64,000 nt of DNA from Poriferisodalis sp965221945 (GTDB lineage: Bacteria; Actinomycetota; Acidimicrobiia; Acidimicrobiales; Poriferisodalaceae), in the NCBI RefSeq assembly GCF_965221945.1, contig NZ_OZ244925.1:2790001-2854000 (forward strand). Reading direction: 5' to 3'. Below the pieces are notes generated by a model. That model worked only from the letters and a program-made list of their open reading frames with translations. It was not told where the DNA came from and searched no databases. Made by a program: the position numbers and the translations under genes. Positions within the stretch are counted from its first letter, which is position 1. Each line of letters begins with the position of its first letter. Below are positions 34,098 to 42,095 of this stretch, piece by piece.

Positions 34098-34309
34098 GGA
34101 CCCGACCGGCCCGCGGTCGGCCGACTCGCCTCCCATTCGCGGGCAGCCTCGCGGGTGGTCCTGTGCCCGACTTGGCGGATGGTGCCCTCGCCGTATTCGC
34201 TGCGCAACTCGTTCTCGCGGCGGTTCAGGTCGTTCGTGATGCCACTGTGCTTGATCCGGCGGTCCGGGCCGACGAATTGATACTTGTAGGTGTCTCGATC
34301 GCTTGACAT
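34094..34309 (-). CDS. Small protein, GIY-YIG-like pattern
   Basis: This 71-residue protein reads TYKYQFVGPDRRIKHSGITN then DLNRRENELRSEYGEG and TTREAAREWE. The order K/YxY...HSGITxDLxRRExE recalls the compact start of GIY-YIG nucleases, but it is too short for a full domain. It has a strong site (GGAGGAAGAAC) before the ATG at 34309. Confidence 0.55.
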   Translation of the reverse strand: MSSDRDTYKYQFVGPDRRIKHSGITNDLNRRENELRSEYGEGTIRQVGHRTTREAAREWEASRPTAGRSGP

Positions 34310-34541
34310 GTTCTTCCTCCCCACACTGGTGAAGCGCATCGTGCAAAACGCACTTCGGCCGACACATTCGATGGTAACGACCTGACCGTTTCGCGTCGTC
34401 GCTGTCCGAGTCCGGCGATCTCTGGCCTGTCGCGAACAGTTCGCACCGTTGACCCTCGCCGCAAGTCGTGAGCATCCAGACACAATAGATAACGAAAATA
34501 CACGACAAAGAATAGATTATTGCGAAACCCCGTACTTGGGC
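34310..34541. other. AT-rich intergenic region within the decayed stretch
   Basis: No gene recognised. It is AT-rich near 34490-34530 and probably holds the promoter of the small gene downstream on the minus strand. Confidence 0.4.
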
Positions 34542-34645
34542 TGTCGAACACGAACATCTTCCCGAGGACGACTTCCTTTCGCTTGCAAGCCTGCTCGTAG
34601 GCCTTGAAGTTGACCGGGAACGCGTTCTTGAACTGCAGCGCAATG
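34542..34645. repeat. 104-bp direct repeat, copy B
   Basis: Gap-free match to 29117-29220 with eight mismatches, same orientation. Confidence 0.85.
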
Positions 34646-34655
34646 ACCTCCAGAT
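34542..34655 (-). pseudogene. darG (macrodomain) fragment
   Basis: The minus-strand translation gives IALQFKNAFPVNFKAYEQAC and KRKEVVLGKMFVFD, the same internal segment as the DarG-like gene at 28812-29315 (IALQFKKAFPANFKDYERAC). Both flanks are unrelated, so this is a remnant. At DNA level 34542-34645 is copy B of the 104-bp repeat. Confidence 0.8.
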
Positions 34656-34782
34656 GTTGCTTCAGGACAGCCGAAGATCTGAATGATCCGATCCAGCGCG
34701 AAGGCGAACCGGTACCCCACCCGGCCGCGACGTAGACGCCGACGGTGGCGGCTGCTGAACGTGGCCGCAGCACCTGGCTACG

Positions 34783-35076
34783 TCAACGCAGGCTCGAGCC
34801 GGATGCTGCACACCCGTAGGCCCGGAACAGACTCGACCGCCCGCCGCGATGTGCCCCTCGCTGTTCGGCTGCGCTGTCGGCGAGGTCGGGAAGCATCTGC
34901 TGGACGATGCGGGCGATGTTGCGGGCGTCGTCGATACCGCGGTGGTGCGTGCCCACCAGCGGCATACCGAGGTGGTCGAGCGCCTTTGCCATGCCGCAAC
35001 GCTTGACACCACGCCACTCGCCGAACTCGTCCTTCACGTTGATGTGCTTGGTCTCAAACCACTCGGGAAACAGCAC
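34783..35076 (-). pseudogene. C-terminal fragment of a DEDDh 3'-5' exonuclease (KapD/ERI-1-like)
   Basis: The frame reads LFPEWFETKHINVKDEF, GMAKALDHLGMPLVGTHHRG and IDDARNIARIVQQML. GTHHRGIDDARN is the ExoIII motif of inhibitor/ERI-1-like exonucleases. The N-terminal catalytic DxE motif is absent; the frame begins at about 35080 next to a palindrome and a promoter for the opposite strand. After the motif the reading becomes Arg/Ser-rich, so the true 3' end is unclear. Confidence 0.7.
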
Positions 35077-35086
35077 GCCGCGGGCG

Positions 35087-35102
35087 GTAAACCACGGTTT
35101 AC
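35087..35102. promoter_or_regulatory. Perfect inverted repeat upstream of the Schlafen-type gene
   Basis: GTAAACC-AC-GGTTTAC is a perfect 7-base-arm inverted repeat about 60 bases before the start. Two related half-sites, GTAAAAC and GTAAAC, occur at 35132-35144. They look like operator sites. Confidence 0.5.
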
Positions 35103-35152
35103 AAACTTATACGCACTTGAGCACTGGAATTCGTAAAACGTAAACAGTCGCG

Positions 35153-35158
35153 TATAAT
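35153..35158 (+). promoter_or_regulatory. Consensus leaderless -10 element (TATAAT)
   Basis: TATAAT is followed by six bases and the ATG at 35165, so the transcript would start at the start codon. Confidence 0.55.
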
Positions 35159-35164
35159 CTCTCC

Positions 35165-36874
35165 ATGGTGCCTCACGACCTCGAAGAGCTGGTCGCCGGC
35201 GGTGAGACATACACCGTCGAATTCAAGCGTGACGCAAACGACGGCGAGCTCACCGAGGCCGTGGTGTGCCTCGCAAACGGCGACGGCGGCTGGCTGCTGA
35301 TCGGCGTCGAAGACGACGGAACCATCATCGGGGCATCTCCTCGGCATGGCAGCACGACACAAGGCCCGCGTGTGGAAGCCCTCGTGGCCTACAGGACTTC
35401 ACCCCCTCTCAACGTCCAGGTCAGCGTCGAACAACTCGACGGTGTCGACATCGTGGTCGTCCGCGTACCAAAGCCGCGATCTGTCGTGGCGACGACATCG
35501 GGTCGCTATGTGAGACGCGCGATCGATGTGGACGGCAAGCCCCAGTGCCTCCCCATGCTCCCCCATGAAACCCAGGCCCGAACCTCCTCACTAGGAGTGC
35601 GCGACCTGTCGACCCTGCCATTGTCCGATTTGACGGTCGACGACTTGGACATCGCCGAACTTGACCGGTTCCGTCGACTCGCAACGGGAGGCGGTGACGC
35701 GATTCTGGCCGAACTCTCCGATAGCGATCTTCTGTCCGCACTCGGGCTCAGATCCGTTGACGGAGTTCCGACGCTCGGGGCGGCGCTGCTGTTTGGAACC
35801 GCCGACGTCTTGTCGACGTTCGCGCCCACACACGCTGTTGTGTTTCAAGCACTCGACGAGCATGATGCCGTCCAAGCCAGTGAGAGCTTGCCCGTGCCAC
35901 TGCTGCGAGCAATGCTCGAGCTTGCTGAAGCAGTGAACCGCTACAACCCTGAGGAAGAGATCGACGATGGGCTCTTCAGGCTCGGCCTCCCGCGCTACTC
36001 CCAAGTCGCGGTCCGAGAGCTGATCGCCAACGCCTTCGTTCACCGCGACTACTCGCTCAACGGCCAAGTCAGAGTGGCCGTCGAAGGAACCACTTTGTCG
36101 GTCAGCAGTCCTGGCGGCTTTCCCGATGGCATCACCATCGACAACCTGCTCACTGCGCCGCCGCAGGCACGCAACCCCCTGATCGCCGATGCGTTCAAGC
36201 GGGCCGGGCTCGTCGAGCGAACAGGCCGCGGCGTGAAGCGCGTCTACCGGCACCAGCTTGCGCTGGGGAGGCCTCAGCCGGATTACTCACGATCGACTCG
36301 AGCATGGGTCGAAGCGCAGGTGCCGGCCGGTGCGGCGGATCGAGAGCTTGCGGCGTTCGCCGCCGCCGCGGCGCGGGACAACAATGCGCTCAACCTCCAA
36401 ACGCTGCAGGTGCTGCACGAGGTGCGCGCCGAGAGCCGGATCACCTCCGTGCGCGCGGGCGAGCTGTTGCACATCCCCGCCGAGGGTGCGCGTTCGATCT
36501 TGAATGCACTCGTAGAACGCGGACTGCTCGAAGCCCGCGGTGAGGGCAAGGGACGCACGTATCACCTCGCCGCCGAGCTCTACCGGCAGTTGGGCGAGCC
36601 AGCCGCGTACGTCCGTACCCGCGGCTTCGACTTGATTCAGCAAGAACAAATGGTGCTGACCTACGTTGCCGAACACGGTTCCATCGGACGAGCAGAGGCA
36701 GCCGAACTCTGTCGGCTTGGGCCCGATCAAGCATCACGCCTGTTGCGCAGGATGGTTGCGGCGCAAGCGCTGCAGATGACGGGGGCACGCCGAACCGCCC
36801 GCTATCACGCCTCTGCGCAAGACGCCGCGGCGCTGGCCAATGCGATTGCCATGACCGAGGCCGAGCCGTGGTAG
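35165..36874 (+). CDS. Schlafen/AlbA_2 domain ATP-binding regulator
   Basis: This 569-residue protein starts with an AlbA_2 (Schlafen AAA_4) domain: ETYTVEFKRD, AVVCLANGDGGWLLIGVEDDG. A C-terminal GHKL-type ATP-binding helicase-associated domain follows: VAVRELIANAFVHRDY, and NPLIADAFKRAGLVERTGRG. Two winged-helix segments close the protein (about 415-470 and 500-560). Such proteins are usually annotated as DNA-binding regulators. The leaderless promoter and nearby palindromes suggest self-regulation. Confidence 0.88.
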   Translation: MVPHDLEELVAGGETYTVEFKRDANDGELTEAVVCLANGDGGWLLIGVEDDGTIIGASPRHGSTTQGPRVEALVAYRTSPPLNVQVSVEQLDGVDIVVVRVPKPRSVVATTSGRYVRRAIDVDGKPQCLPMLPHETQARTSSLGVRDLSTLPLSDLTVDDLDIAELDRFRRLATGGGDAILAELSDSDLLSALGLRSVDGVPTLGAALLFGTADVLSTFAPTHAVVFQALDEHDAVQASESLPVPLLRAMLELAEAVNRYNPEEEIDDGLFRLGLPRYSQVAVRELIANAFVHRDYSLNGQVRVAVEGTTLSVSSPGGFPDGITIDNLLTAPPQARNPLIADAFKRAGLVERTGRGVKRVYRHQLALGRPQPDYSRSTRAWVEAQVPAGAADRELAAFAAAAARDNNALNLQTLQVLHEVRAESRITSVRAGELLHIPAEGARSILNALVERGLLEARGEGKGRTYHLAAELYRQLGEPAAYVRTRGFDLIQQEQMVLTYVAEHGSIGRAEAAELCRLGPDQASRLLRRMVAAQALQMTGARRTARYHASAQDAAALANAIAMTEAEPW

Positions 36875-36904
36875 CTGTAACGGAAGCGCTGTCCGTCCTG
36901 ACGG

Positions 36905-37339
36905 GTGGCGCTGCTGGCTGACAGACTCAGCGCAGTGTCTGAGGGACTTGAGCCGCCACGGCGTGAGCCATGTCTCGACGAAGACGCTGCTACACCAATG
37001 CGCCGCATGGCCGCCCGCCTCGTGGACGTCGCGCTATTTGCGCTGGCCTACTTCTACTGGTACATCGTGTTCGCGTACGCCGTTTGGTGGCTCATCGTCT
37101 TGGCACGAGGGCAGACACCGGGCAAGCAGGTCCTCGGTCTGGTGGCCGTCAAGTCCGACGGGACGCGCTTCGGATGGGGCCGGATGTTCGTACGCGAGGT
37201 GTTCAAGGAGATCTACTGGTCTGTCACTTTCGGGCTTGGTGTCATCGTCGACATCATCTTGCTGGTGCTGAGCGACCAGCCGCGCACCGTGGCGGACCGG
37301 GTCGCGGGCAGCACCATCGTCCACGTCCCCAGCGGCTGA
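36905..37339 (+). CDS. RDD-family membrane protein
   Basis: The frame encodes up to 144 residues. RRMAARLVDVALFALAYF is the R-D opening of the RDD domain, two or three membrane segments follow, and the RGQTPGKQVLGLVAVKSDGT loop and a final DRVAGSTIV match the family. Function is unknown. The GTG at 36905 lacks a clear ribosome site; starts at 36935 (GTG) or 36998 (ATG) are possible. Confidence 0.82.
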   Translation: MALLADRLSAVSEGLEPPRREPCLDEDAATPMRRMAARLVDVALFALAYFYWYIVFAYAVWWLIVLARGQTPGKQVLGLVAVKSDGTRFGWGRMFVREVFKEIYWSVTFGLGVIVDIILLVLSDQPRTVADRVAGSTIVHVPSG

Positions 37340-37425
37340 CATTCGCCAGGGACGAGTCAGCCGCCCCGGGTCAGATCCGGGCCCGAACCACTAGCCCCGT
37401 CATCATGGCTGTGACACCCCCTTCA

Positions 37426-37431
37426 TACGTT
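37426..37431 (+). promoter_or_regulatory. Candidate leaderless -10 element (TACGTT)
   Basis: TACGTT is followed by seven bases and the ATG at 37439. Confidence 0.4.
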
Positions 37432-37438
37432 GCGTCGC

Positions 37439-38488
37439 ATGACTACAACAACACCTCAACTCATTCCGATCATTCCGCACTATGGCTCCGACAAGCGTCC
37501 GGCTCGGTTGGTCAACGGCGCAGACGATGCGGTGCATGCCTGCCTCGCCCAAGGCGAGCCACTCGAGTGGCCGGATCTGGTAGCTCGGGCGTGTGACGAG
37601 ATGCTGGCGCGCTGCACGGGATCCCGCGGTGCTGCTCGGCCAGGCGGCCGGCAGTCGCGCCCGGTGAAGCGCACGGCCCGATCACCGGACAGCGACCGTC
37701 GCATCTGCATGGCGGCGGAGCTCCTAGGGACGCTCGTGAGCCGGGTCGCCTCGTGCTCGGAGGTCGACGAACTCTGCCGAGCCGCGTTTCCGGGCTGGTG
37801 GGACGCCGCGCTTGACGACTACACCGCCGACACCGGCGAGCCCGGGACACCTGATCCGGTCCTGTATGACCACGAGGTGCCTCTCGCCTCAATCAAGGCG
37901 TCGGAGGGGCCGTGGCCTGCCGGCCTCGATATCGCTTGCCTCGAAGTGAGCAATTTCGCGCATCTCGTCGGCGCCGCCAGCTCGAATGGACTCGCCTTCG
38001 CGCACACCGCACCTGGCCCGGTGGTGTGGCCTCCGCCGGAGGTTTCTCAGGCAGTGAGGACGACCCGACAACAGCTCCGCAAGGCTCTCACCGAGACCGC
38101 GACCAGCCAGCAGGAGCACACTGCGATGCTCTTCTCCTGCTTGAGCGCACGCGACGATCCGGACTCGCCAGATCCGATTCAAGCCGAGATCGACCAGGTG
38201 AACGCTTCGTTGCGGGAGTGGGACGAGAAGGTCCTGCCGATCGCACGGCGTCTGGCTACCGCCACCTACGCCCAAGCCTGGGAATGGGCCAGCTCTGACC
38301 CGCAACGATGGGACCCGGGCGTCACCGCGTACGCGTATGCCGAGGCGTACCTGTCGGTTTACGACCTTCGCCAAGTCGGCGACATCTACGACATGACCGA
38401 TGCCGCGTGCCGCAGCTACGCCTGGTGGTGGTGCCGCGATCGCAAGCTCGACCTGTCCGGACTACGTGAGCTGGCGGTCTCGTGGTAA
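37439..38488 (+). CDS. Unknown protein
   Basis: This 349-residue protein has no signal, membrane segment or family I recognise. It is rich in Trp and acidic residues. The first part has a conserved-looking LIPIIPHYGSDKRPARLVNG and an AAELLGTLV helix; the C-terminus is helical (TYAQAWEWASSDPQRWDPGV, YAWWWCRDRKLDL). The ATG at 37439 sits after a TACGTT element; a TTG nine bases upstream is less likely. Confidence 0.65.
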   Translation: MTTTTPQLIPIIPHYGSDKRPARLVNGADDAVHACLAQGEPLEWPDLVARACDEMLARCTGSRGAARPGGRQSRPVKRTARSPDSDRRICMAAELLGTLVSRVASCSEVDELCRAAFPGWWDAALDDYTADTGEPGTPDPVLYDHEVPLASIKASEGPWPAGLDIACLEVSNFAHLVGAASSNGLAFAHTAPGPVVWPPPEVSQAVRTTRQQLRKALTETATSQQEHTAMLFSCLSARDDPDSPDPIQAEIDQVNASLREWDEKVLPIARRLATATYAQAWEWASSDPQRWDPGVTAYAYAEAYLSVYDLRQVGDIYDMTDAACRSYAWWWCRDRKLDLSGLRELAVSW

Positions 38489-38525
38489 TGCGGAACGTGT
38501 ACCGGTCGTCCGGCAAGAGAGCATC

Positions 38526-38531
38526 TACGTT
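38526..38531 (+). promoter_or_regulatory. Candidate leaderless -10 element (TACGTT)
   Basis: TACGTT is followed by six bases and the ATG at 38538. Confidence 0.4.
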
Positions 38532-38537
38532 GCACCC

Positions 38538-39686
38538 ATGTCGAACGTTGAGGTAGCGGTTGTCGGACGAGGTCTGATCGGCAGTGCTGCCGCGAGGCAC
38601 CTCGCAGAGGCGGGACACTCGGTGGCGCTGATCGGACCTGGTGAACCGGCGGATTACGCAACGTCGTCGGGTCCCTTCGCGAGCCACTACGACGAGGGCC
38701 GCATTACGCGGATGATTGATCCTGATCCCACCTGGTCCCAGCTTGCGATCTGCTCGATCGCCAGGTACGCAGACATCGAAAAACGCTCCGGTGTGCCGTT
38801 TCACACCGGTGCCGGACTCGTCTACGCCTCGGCTGATCCGAGGGCCGATCTCGCTCTCGCGCTGGAACTCGACATCGACGCGCGCGAGGTCACCGCGACC
38901 GAGGTCGCTGAACGCTTCGGGATCGCCATGTCGAGTGCGGAGACGATCATTCTCGAATCCGCACCGGCCGGGCACATCAACCCGCGGCGCATGATCGTCG
39001 CCCAGAACCGGCTCGCGAGCGCAGCGGGCGGGCTGATCGTGGACGCGCCCGTTTCGGCGGCAGCACCGACACGCAACGGCGTGCAGCTGACCTTCGGGAA
39101 CGACACGATGCTCGCCGGCAACGTGCTGTTGTGCACTGGAGCGTGGGCGGCTGAGCTCGTCGCGGTCGACCTGCCGCTCGAACGCACGCTTCGAACGATC
39201 CTGCTCGCCGAGCTCGACGACGGTCCGCCGCTTCCGAGCCTGATCCGTAGGACAGATGCGGACTCTCGCCGCGACGTCTACTGGGTTCCGCCGGTTCGAT
39301 TCCCGGACGGACGGGTGATGTTGAAGATCGGCGGCTACGACCGCTCCGTCGGGTGCGCCACAAACCCCGCAGACGTAGTGGACTGGTTCCGCAGCGGCGG
39401 GAGCGAAACTGAGGCCGACGCACTCGAGGAAAGACTGCGGGAACTCCTCCCCGACCGCACGATCCGTTCCCGAGATCTGAAGCCGTGTGTGGTCACGGAC
39501 ACCCCGCACGGTCTCCCATGGATCGACTGGGTCGATGATCGCGTCGCAGTCGCGATCGGCGGTTGCGGTTCGGCCGCGAAGTCAGCCGATGAGATCGGGC
39601 GACTCGCGGGAACGCTGTTCAGCGATGAAGGCTGGAACGACCCAGTGCTCAAGTTCGAGTCATTCAGACCGTCACACGCAGTTTGA
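38538..39686 (+). CDS. FAD-dependent oxidoreductase, DAO family (sarcosine-oxidase-like)
   Basis: This 382-residue protein has the Rossmann start VEVAVVGRGLIGSAAARHLAE, the TRMIDPDPTW segment, VLLCTGAWAAEL in the middle and a C-terminal GLPWIDWVDDRVAVAIGGCG that closes the FAD site. DAO enzymes oxidise secondary or primary amines such as sarcosine or N-methyl amino acids. The longer frame to 38400 is upstream overlap with the previous gene and is dropped. It sits alone. Confidence 0.88.
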   Translation: MSNVEVAVVGRGLIGSAAARHLAEAGHSVALIGPGEPADYATSSGPFASHYDEGRITRMIDPDPTWSQLAICSIARYADIEKRSGVPFHTGAGLVYASADPRADLALALELDIDAREVTATEVAERFGIAMSSAETIILESAPAGHINPRRMIVAQNRLASAAGGLIVDAPVSAAAPTRNGVQLTFGNDTMLAGNVLLCTGAWAAELVAVDLPLERTLRTILLAELDDGPPLPSLIRRTDADSRRDVYWVPPVRFPDGRVMLKIGGYDRSVGCATNPADVVDWFRSGGSETEADALEERLRELLPDRTIRSRDLKPCVVTDTPHGLPWIDWVDDRVAVAIGGCGSAAKSADEIGRLAGTLFSDEGWNDPVLKFESFRPSHAV

Positions 39687-39720
39687 CGATTGACGCGAGC
39701 TCCTGGGCTCGAACGCTCAA

Positions 39721-39751
39721 CTCAGGTGTGAGGCTCCATCAGCTCGATGCG
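39721..39751. repeat. 31-bp direct repeat, left copy
   Basis: Exactly identical to 40617-40647, same orientation. The right copy contains the last nine codons and stop of the minus-strand VOC gene, so this left copy is a detached VOC 3' end. The two bracket the Phd/VapC pair. Confidence 0.9.
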
Positions 39752-39894
39752 CACCGTCAGAAAACGATGCCGCGTTGACCTAGCGCGGTCCCTACGGTCA
39801 CCGACGTGAGTGAGACGCGAGCGAACTCGACCGATCCAACTCGTATTCCGATCGATCGCTCCGCAATGGCAAGGTCTGCAGTGTTGCTACAAAC

Positions 39895-39910
39895 GTCGCA
39901 TATATGCGAC
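39895..39910. promoter_or_regulatory. Perfect palindrome upstream of the Phd antitoxin
   Basis: GTCGCATATATGCGAC is a perfect 16-base palindrome ending nine bases before the antitoxin ATG, a likely operator for the Phd/VapC complex. Confidence 0.6.
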
Positions 39911-39919
39911 ACTGCGTCC

Positions 39920-40174
39920 ATGGAGGAAGTGGCTTCGCGTGAACTCCGCAACCAGACTCGTGCGCTGCTGGATCGAGTCGCCGCCGGCGAGTCGATCTGC
40001 ATCACCGTGCATGGTCGTCCCGTGGCCGAGTTGCGGCCTGTCGAGATGCGGCCGCAATGGATGAGCCGGGAACGCTTCATCCGGGACGTGCTGGCCCACC
40101 AAGCCGATCCTGGCCTGTCCGATGACCTGGCGGATCTCTCCGCTGAGACGACCGACGACTTGCCATGGCCCTGA
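39920..40174 (+). CDS. Phd-family antitoxin
   Basis: This 84-residue protein begins MEEVASRELRNQTRALLDRV then AAGESICITVHGRPVAELRP, the Phd/YefM DNA-binding domain, followed by a variable toxin-wrapping tail. The ATG at 39920 lies just after the palindrome; the longer frame from 39806 would include the operator. It overlaps the toxin start by ten bases. Confidence 0.9.
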   Translation: MEEVASRELRNQTRALLDRVAAGESICITVHGRPVAELRPVEMRPQWMSRERFIRDVLAHQADPGLSDDLADLSAETTDDLPWP

Positions 40175-40557
40175 GCCGCGGTCTGGCGGACACATCGATC
40201 TTCATCGCACGCGAGACAGGTCGCCCGGTTCGGACGGAGGCGATCCCGGATCAACTGAGCGTGTCGATCGTCACTATCGGTGAACTTCGAGTCGGCGTGC
40301 TCAGGGCCGCAGACACCGTCGTGCGTGACCGCCGCCTGTCGACGCTGGCCAACGCACTGGCGCTTCAACCGCTGCCGATCGACACCGATGTGGCCACCGC
40401 CTGGGCACTTCTGCGCGTCACTCTCCGGGAACGAGGCATGGCAATGCCGATCAATGATTCATGGATTGCCGCCACGGCGCTCGCACACGAAGTCCCCGTC
40501 GTGACCCAGGACCAAGACTTCCCCGCGATCGACGGTTTGAGCGTCATCCAGGTTTGA
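40165..40557 (+). CDS. PIN-domain ribonuclease toxin (VapC)
   Basis: This 130-residue PIN protein has GLADTSIFIARETGRP, VSIVTIGELRVGVL (acidic position), INDSWIAATAL and VTQDQDF. It belongs to a different PIN subgroup from the other two toxins here. It overlaps its Phd antitoxin, and the pair is flanked by the 31-bp repeats. Confidence 0.9.
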   Translation: MALSRGLADTSIFIARETGRPVRTEAIPDQLSVSIVTIGELRVGVLRAADTVVRDRRLSTLANALALQPLPIDTDVATAWALLRVTLRERGMAMPINDSWIAATALAHEVPVVTQDQDFPAIDGLSVIQV

Positions 40558-40616
40558 TCTCAGGACCTCAAGCGACACTAGAACCGCCGATTTGCGGATC
40601 CTTGGCGCAAGCGGGG

Positions 40617-40647
40617 CTCAGGTGTGAGGCTCCATCAGCTCGATGCG
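40617..40647. repeat. 31-bp direct repeat, right copy
   Basis: Exact match to 39721-39751. It contains the 3' end and stop of the VOC gene. Confidence 0.9.
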
Positions 40648-40995
40648 GTTGCCGAAGGGGTCGTCGACGTAAACCCGGTCGTAGCCTTCGAGCGGGTCGT
40701 CGTCACGGACGGTGACGCCGGCGGCTCGGAGCTGTTCAACCAGTGCAGGCAGACCCTCCACCAGCAGGGCCGGGTGGGCTTTACGGGCAGGCCGGTACAG
40801 GCCGTCGTCGGGCTGCTCGACGCCGAGGTGGATCTTGACGGTGTCGCTCTCGAACCAGCAGCCGCCTCGGGCTTCTAGGTGAGGCGGCTTGGGCACGCGT
40901 GGCAAACCGAGCAAGCCCTCATAGAACGCCTGAGCGGCTGCCTCCTCGCCAGCAGGCATCGTGAGCTGCACGTGATCGATGGCGACGATCCTCAT
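40618..40995 (-). CDS. VOC (glyoxalase/bleomycin-resistance) family protein
   Basis: This 125-residue protein has the VOC opening RIVAIDHVQLTMPAGEEAAA with its metal-ligand His, a YEGLLGLPRVPKP turn, HPALLVEGLPALVEQLRAAG and the closing YVDDPFGNRIELMEP with the final Glu ligand. Substrate unknown. The frame to 41400 extends antisense to the SDR gene and is not used. Its last codons form the right copy of the 31-bp repeat. Confidence 0.88.
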   Translation of the reverse strand: MRIVAIDHVQLTMPAGEEAAAQAFYEGLLGLPRVPKPPHLEARGGCWFESDTVKIHLGVEQPDDGLYRPARKAHPALLVEGLPALVEQLRAAGVTVRDDDPLEGYDRVYVDDPFGNRIELMEPHT

Positions 40996-41140
40996 GTGAC
41001 CGCTCCATCGCTGGCGGCAGGTGTGCGAGTGGCGCGCTGCGCATCGGTCATGCTGCAAGCCTGCCAACTGTGGCGACAGATCGGCGGGAAGGGGCGGACG
41101 TGAGCAGGATGACGGCGGCAACCGAGGCCAAGGATCAGCC

Positions 41141-41920
41141 GTGAGCAGTGTGGTGGTGACCGGGGCGAGCTCGGGGATCGGCGAGGCGATCGCGCGACGA
41201 TTCGTGGCCGACGGCTGGGACGTCCTGACTGGGAGCCGCAACGAACCCGATCTTGACGGCGTCGGATGGCTGCGCACCGACGTTGCCGACCCTGTCCAGG
41301 CTGATGCGCTGGTTGCTGCAGCCGTCGAGCAGTTCGGGTCGCTGGACGTGGTGGTCAACAACGCCGGCGTGCAGGTCGAGAAGACCGTGGCCGACACCAC
41401 CGACGAGGAGTTCGACTACGTCATCGACGTCAACGTGCGGGGCGTGTTCAACCTGTGCCGTGCGGCCGTGCGTCAGATGACGGGCCAAATGACGGGCCAC
41501 ATCACAGGCCAGCAAACCGGCAGCGAAGCCGGTCGGCCCAAGGGCGGCGTGATCATCAACATCGCCTCGATCGCGGCAACCCACGCCGACCCCGGCATGG
41601 CTGTCTACAACGCGTCGAAAGGGGCCGTCGAGGCCCTGACCCGCGCCATTGCGGTCGACCACGGCCACCAGGGCATCCGCTGCGTTGCAGTGAGCCCCGG
41701 CTGGATCGCCACGGCGCTCGCCGACGCCGTGTTCGATCTCGAAGCGGACCCTGACGCTGCGCGCGCAGCGGCAGTCGAACGTCATCCCGTCGGTCGGCTC
41801 GGCACCCCTGACGACGTCGCCGAAGTCGTCGCCTGGCTGGCGGGCCCAGCGGCCAGCTTCATCTCAGGCAGCGTGTTTACTGTGGACGGTGGCCTTACAG
41901 CACAGAGCCCCATCGGCTGA
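41141..41920 (+). CDS. Short-chain dehydrogenase/reductase (SDR)
   Basis: This 259-residue protein is a classical SDR: VVVTGASSGIGEAIARRF (NAD(P) binding), VVNNAGVQ, IINIASIAATHAD and active-site YNASKG. A short low-complexity insert (MTGQMTGHITGQQTG) interrupts the region before the catalytic Ser. The GTG at 41141 follows AAGGAT; upstream in-frame starts lack support. It probably belongs to the catabolic cluster that follows. Confidence 0.9.
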   Translation: MSSVVVTGASSGIGEAIARRFVADGWDVLTGSRNEPDLDGVGWLRTDVADPVQADALVAAAVEQFGSLDVVVNNAGVQVEKTVADTTDEEFDYVIDVNVRGVFNLCRAAVRQMTGQMTGHITGQQTGSEAGRPKGGVIINIASIAATHADPGMAVYNASKGAVEALTRAIAVDHGHQGIRCVAVSPGWIATALADAVFDLEADPDAARAAAVERHPVGRLGTPDDVAEVVAWLAGPAASFISGSVFTVDGGLTAQSPIG

Positions 41921-41986
41921 CGTCCGAGCGGCTGAGACGCGTGGTCACGTTGCGCCGAACGCACTGTCGGGCCGGGACCTCAGGCA

Positions 41987-42095
41987 GGACCAATGGGTGA
42001 CATGTCGGGCAGCGCTGCGGTGATCGTCGATGACGTGACCGGCGGCGACACTGCCGCCGGACCAATGGGTGACATGTCGGGCAGCGCTGTGGTGA
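41987..42095. repeat. 72-bp-spaced direct duplication at the enolase-family gene start
   Basis: The segment starting GGACCAATGGGTGACATGTC occurs at 41987 and 42059, 72 bases apart, with about 35 matching bases each. Both copies hold the same ATG context in the same frame, so either could start the protein. Confidence 0.8.
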
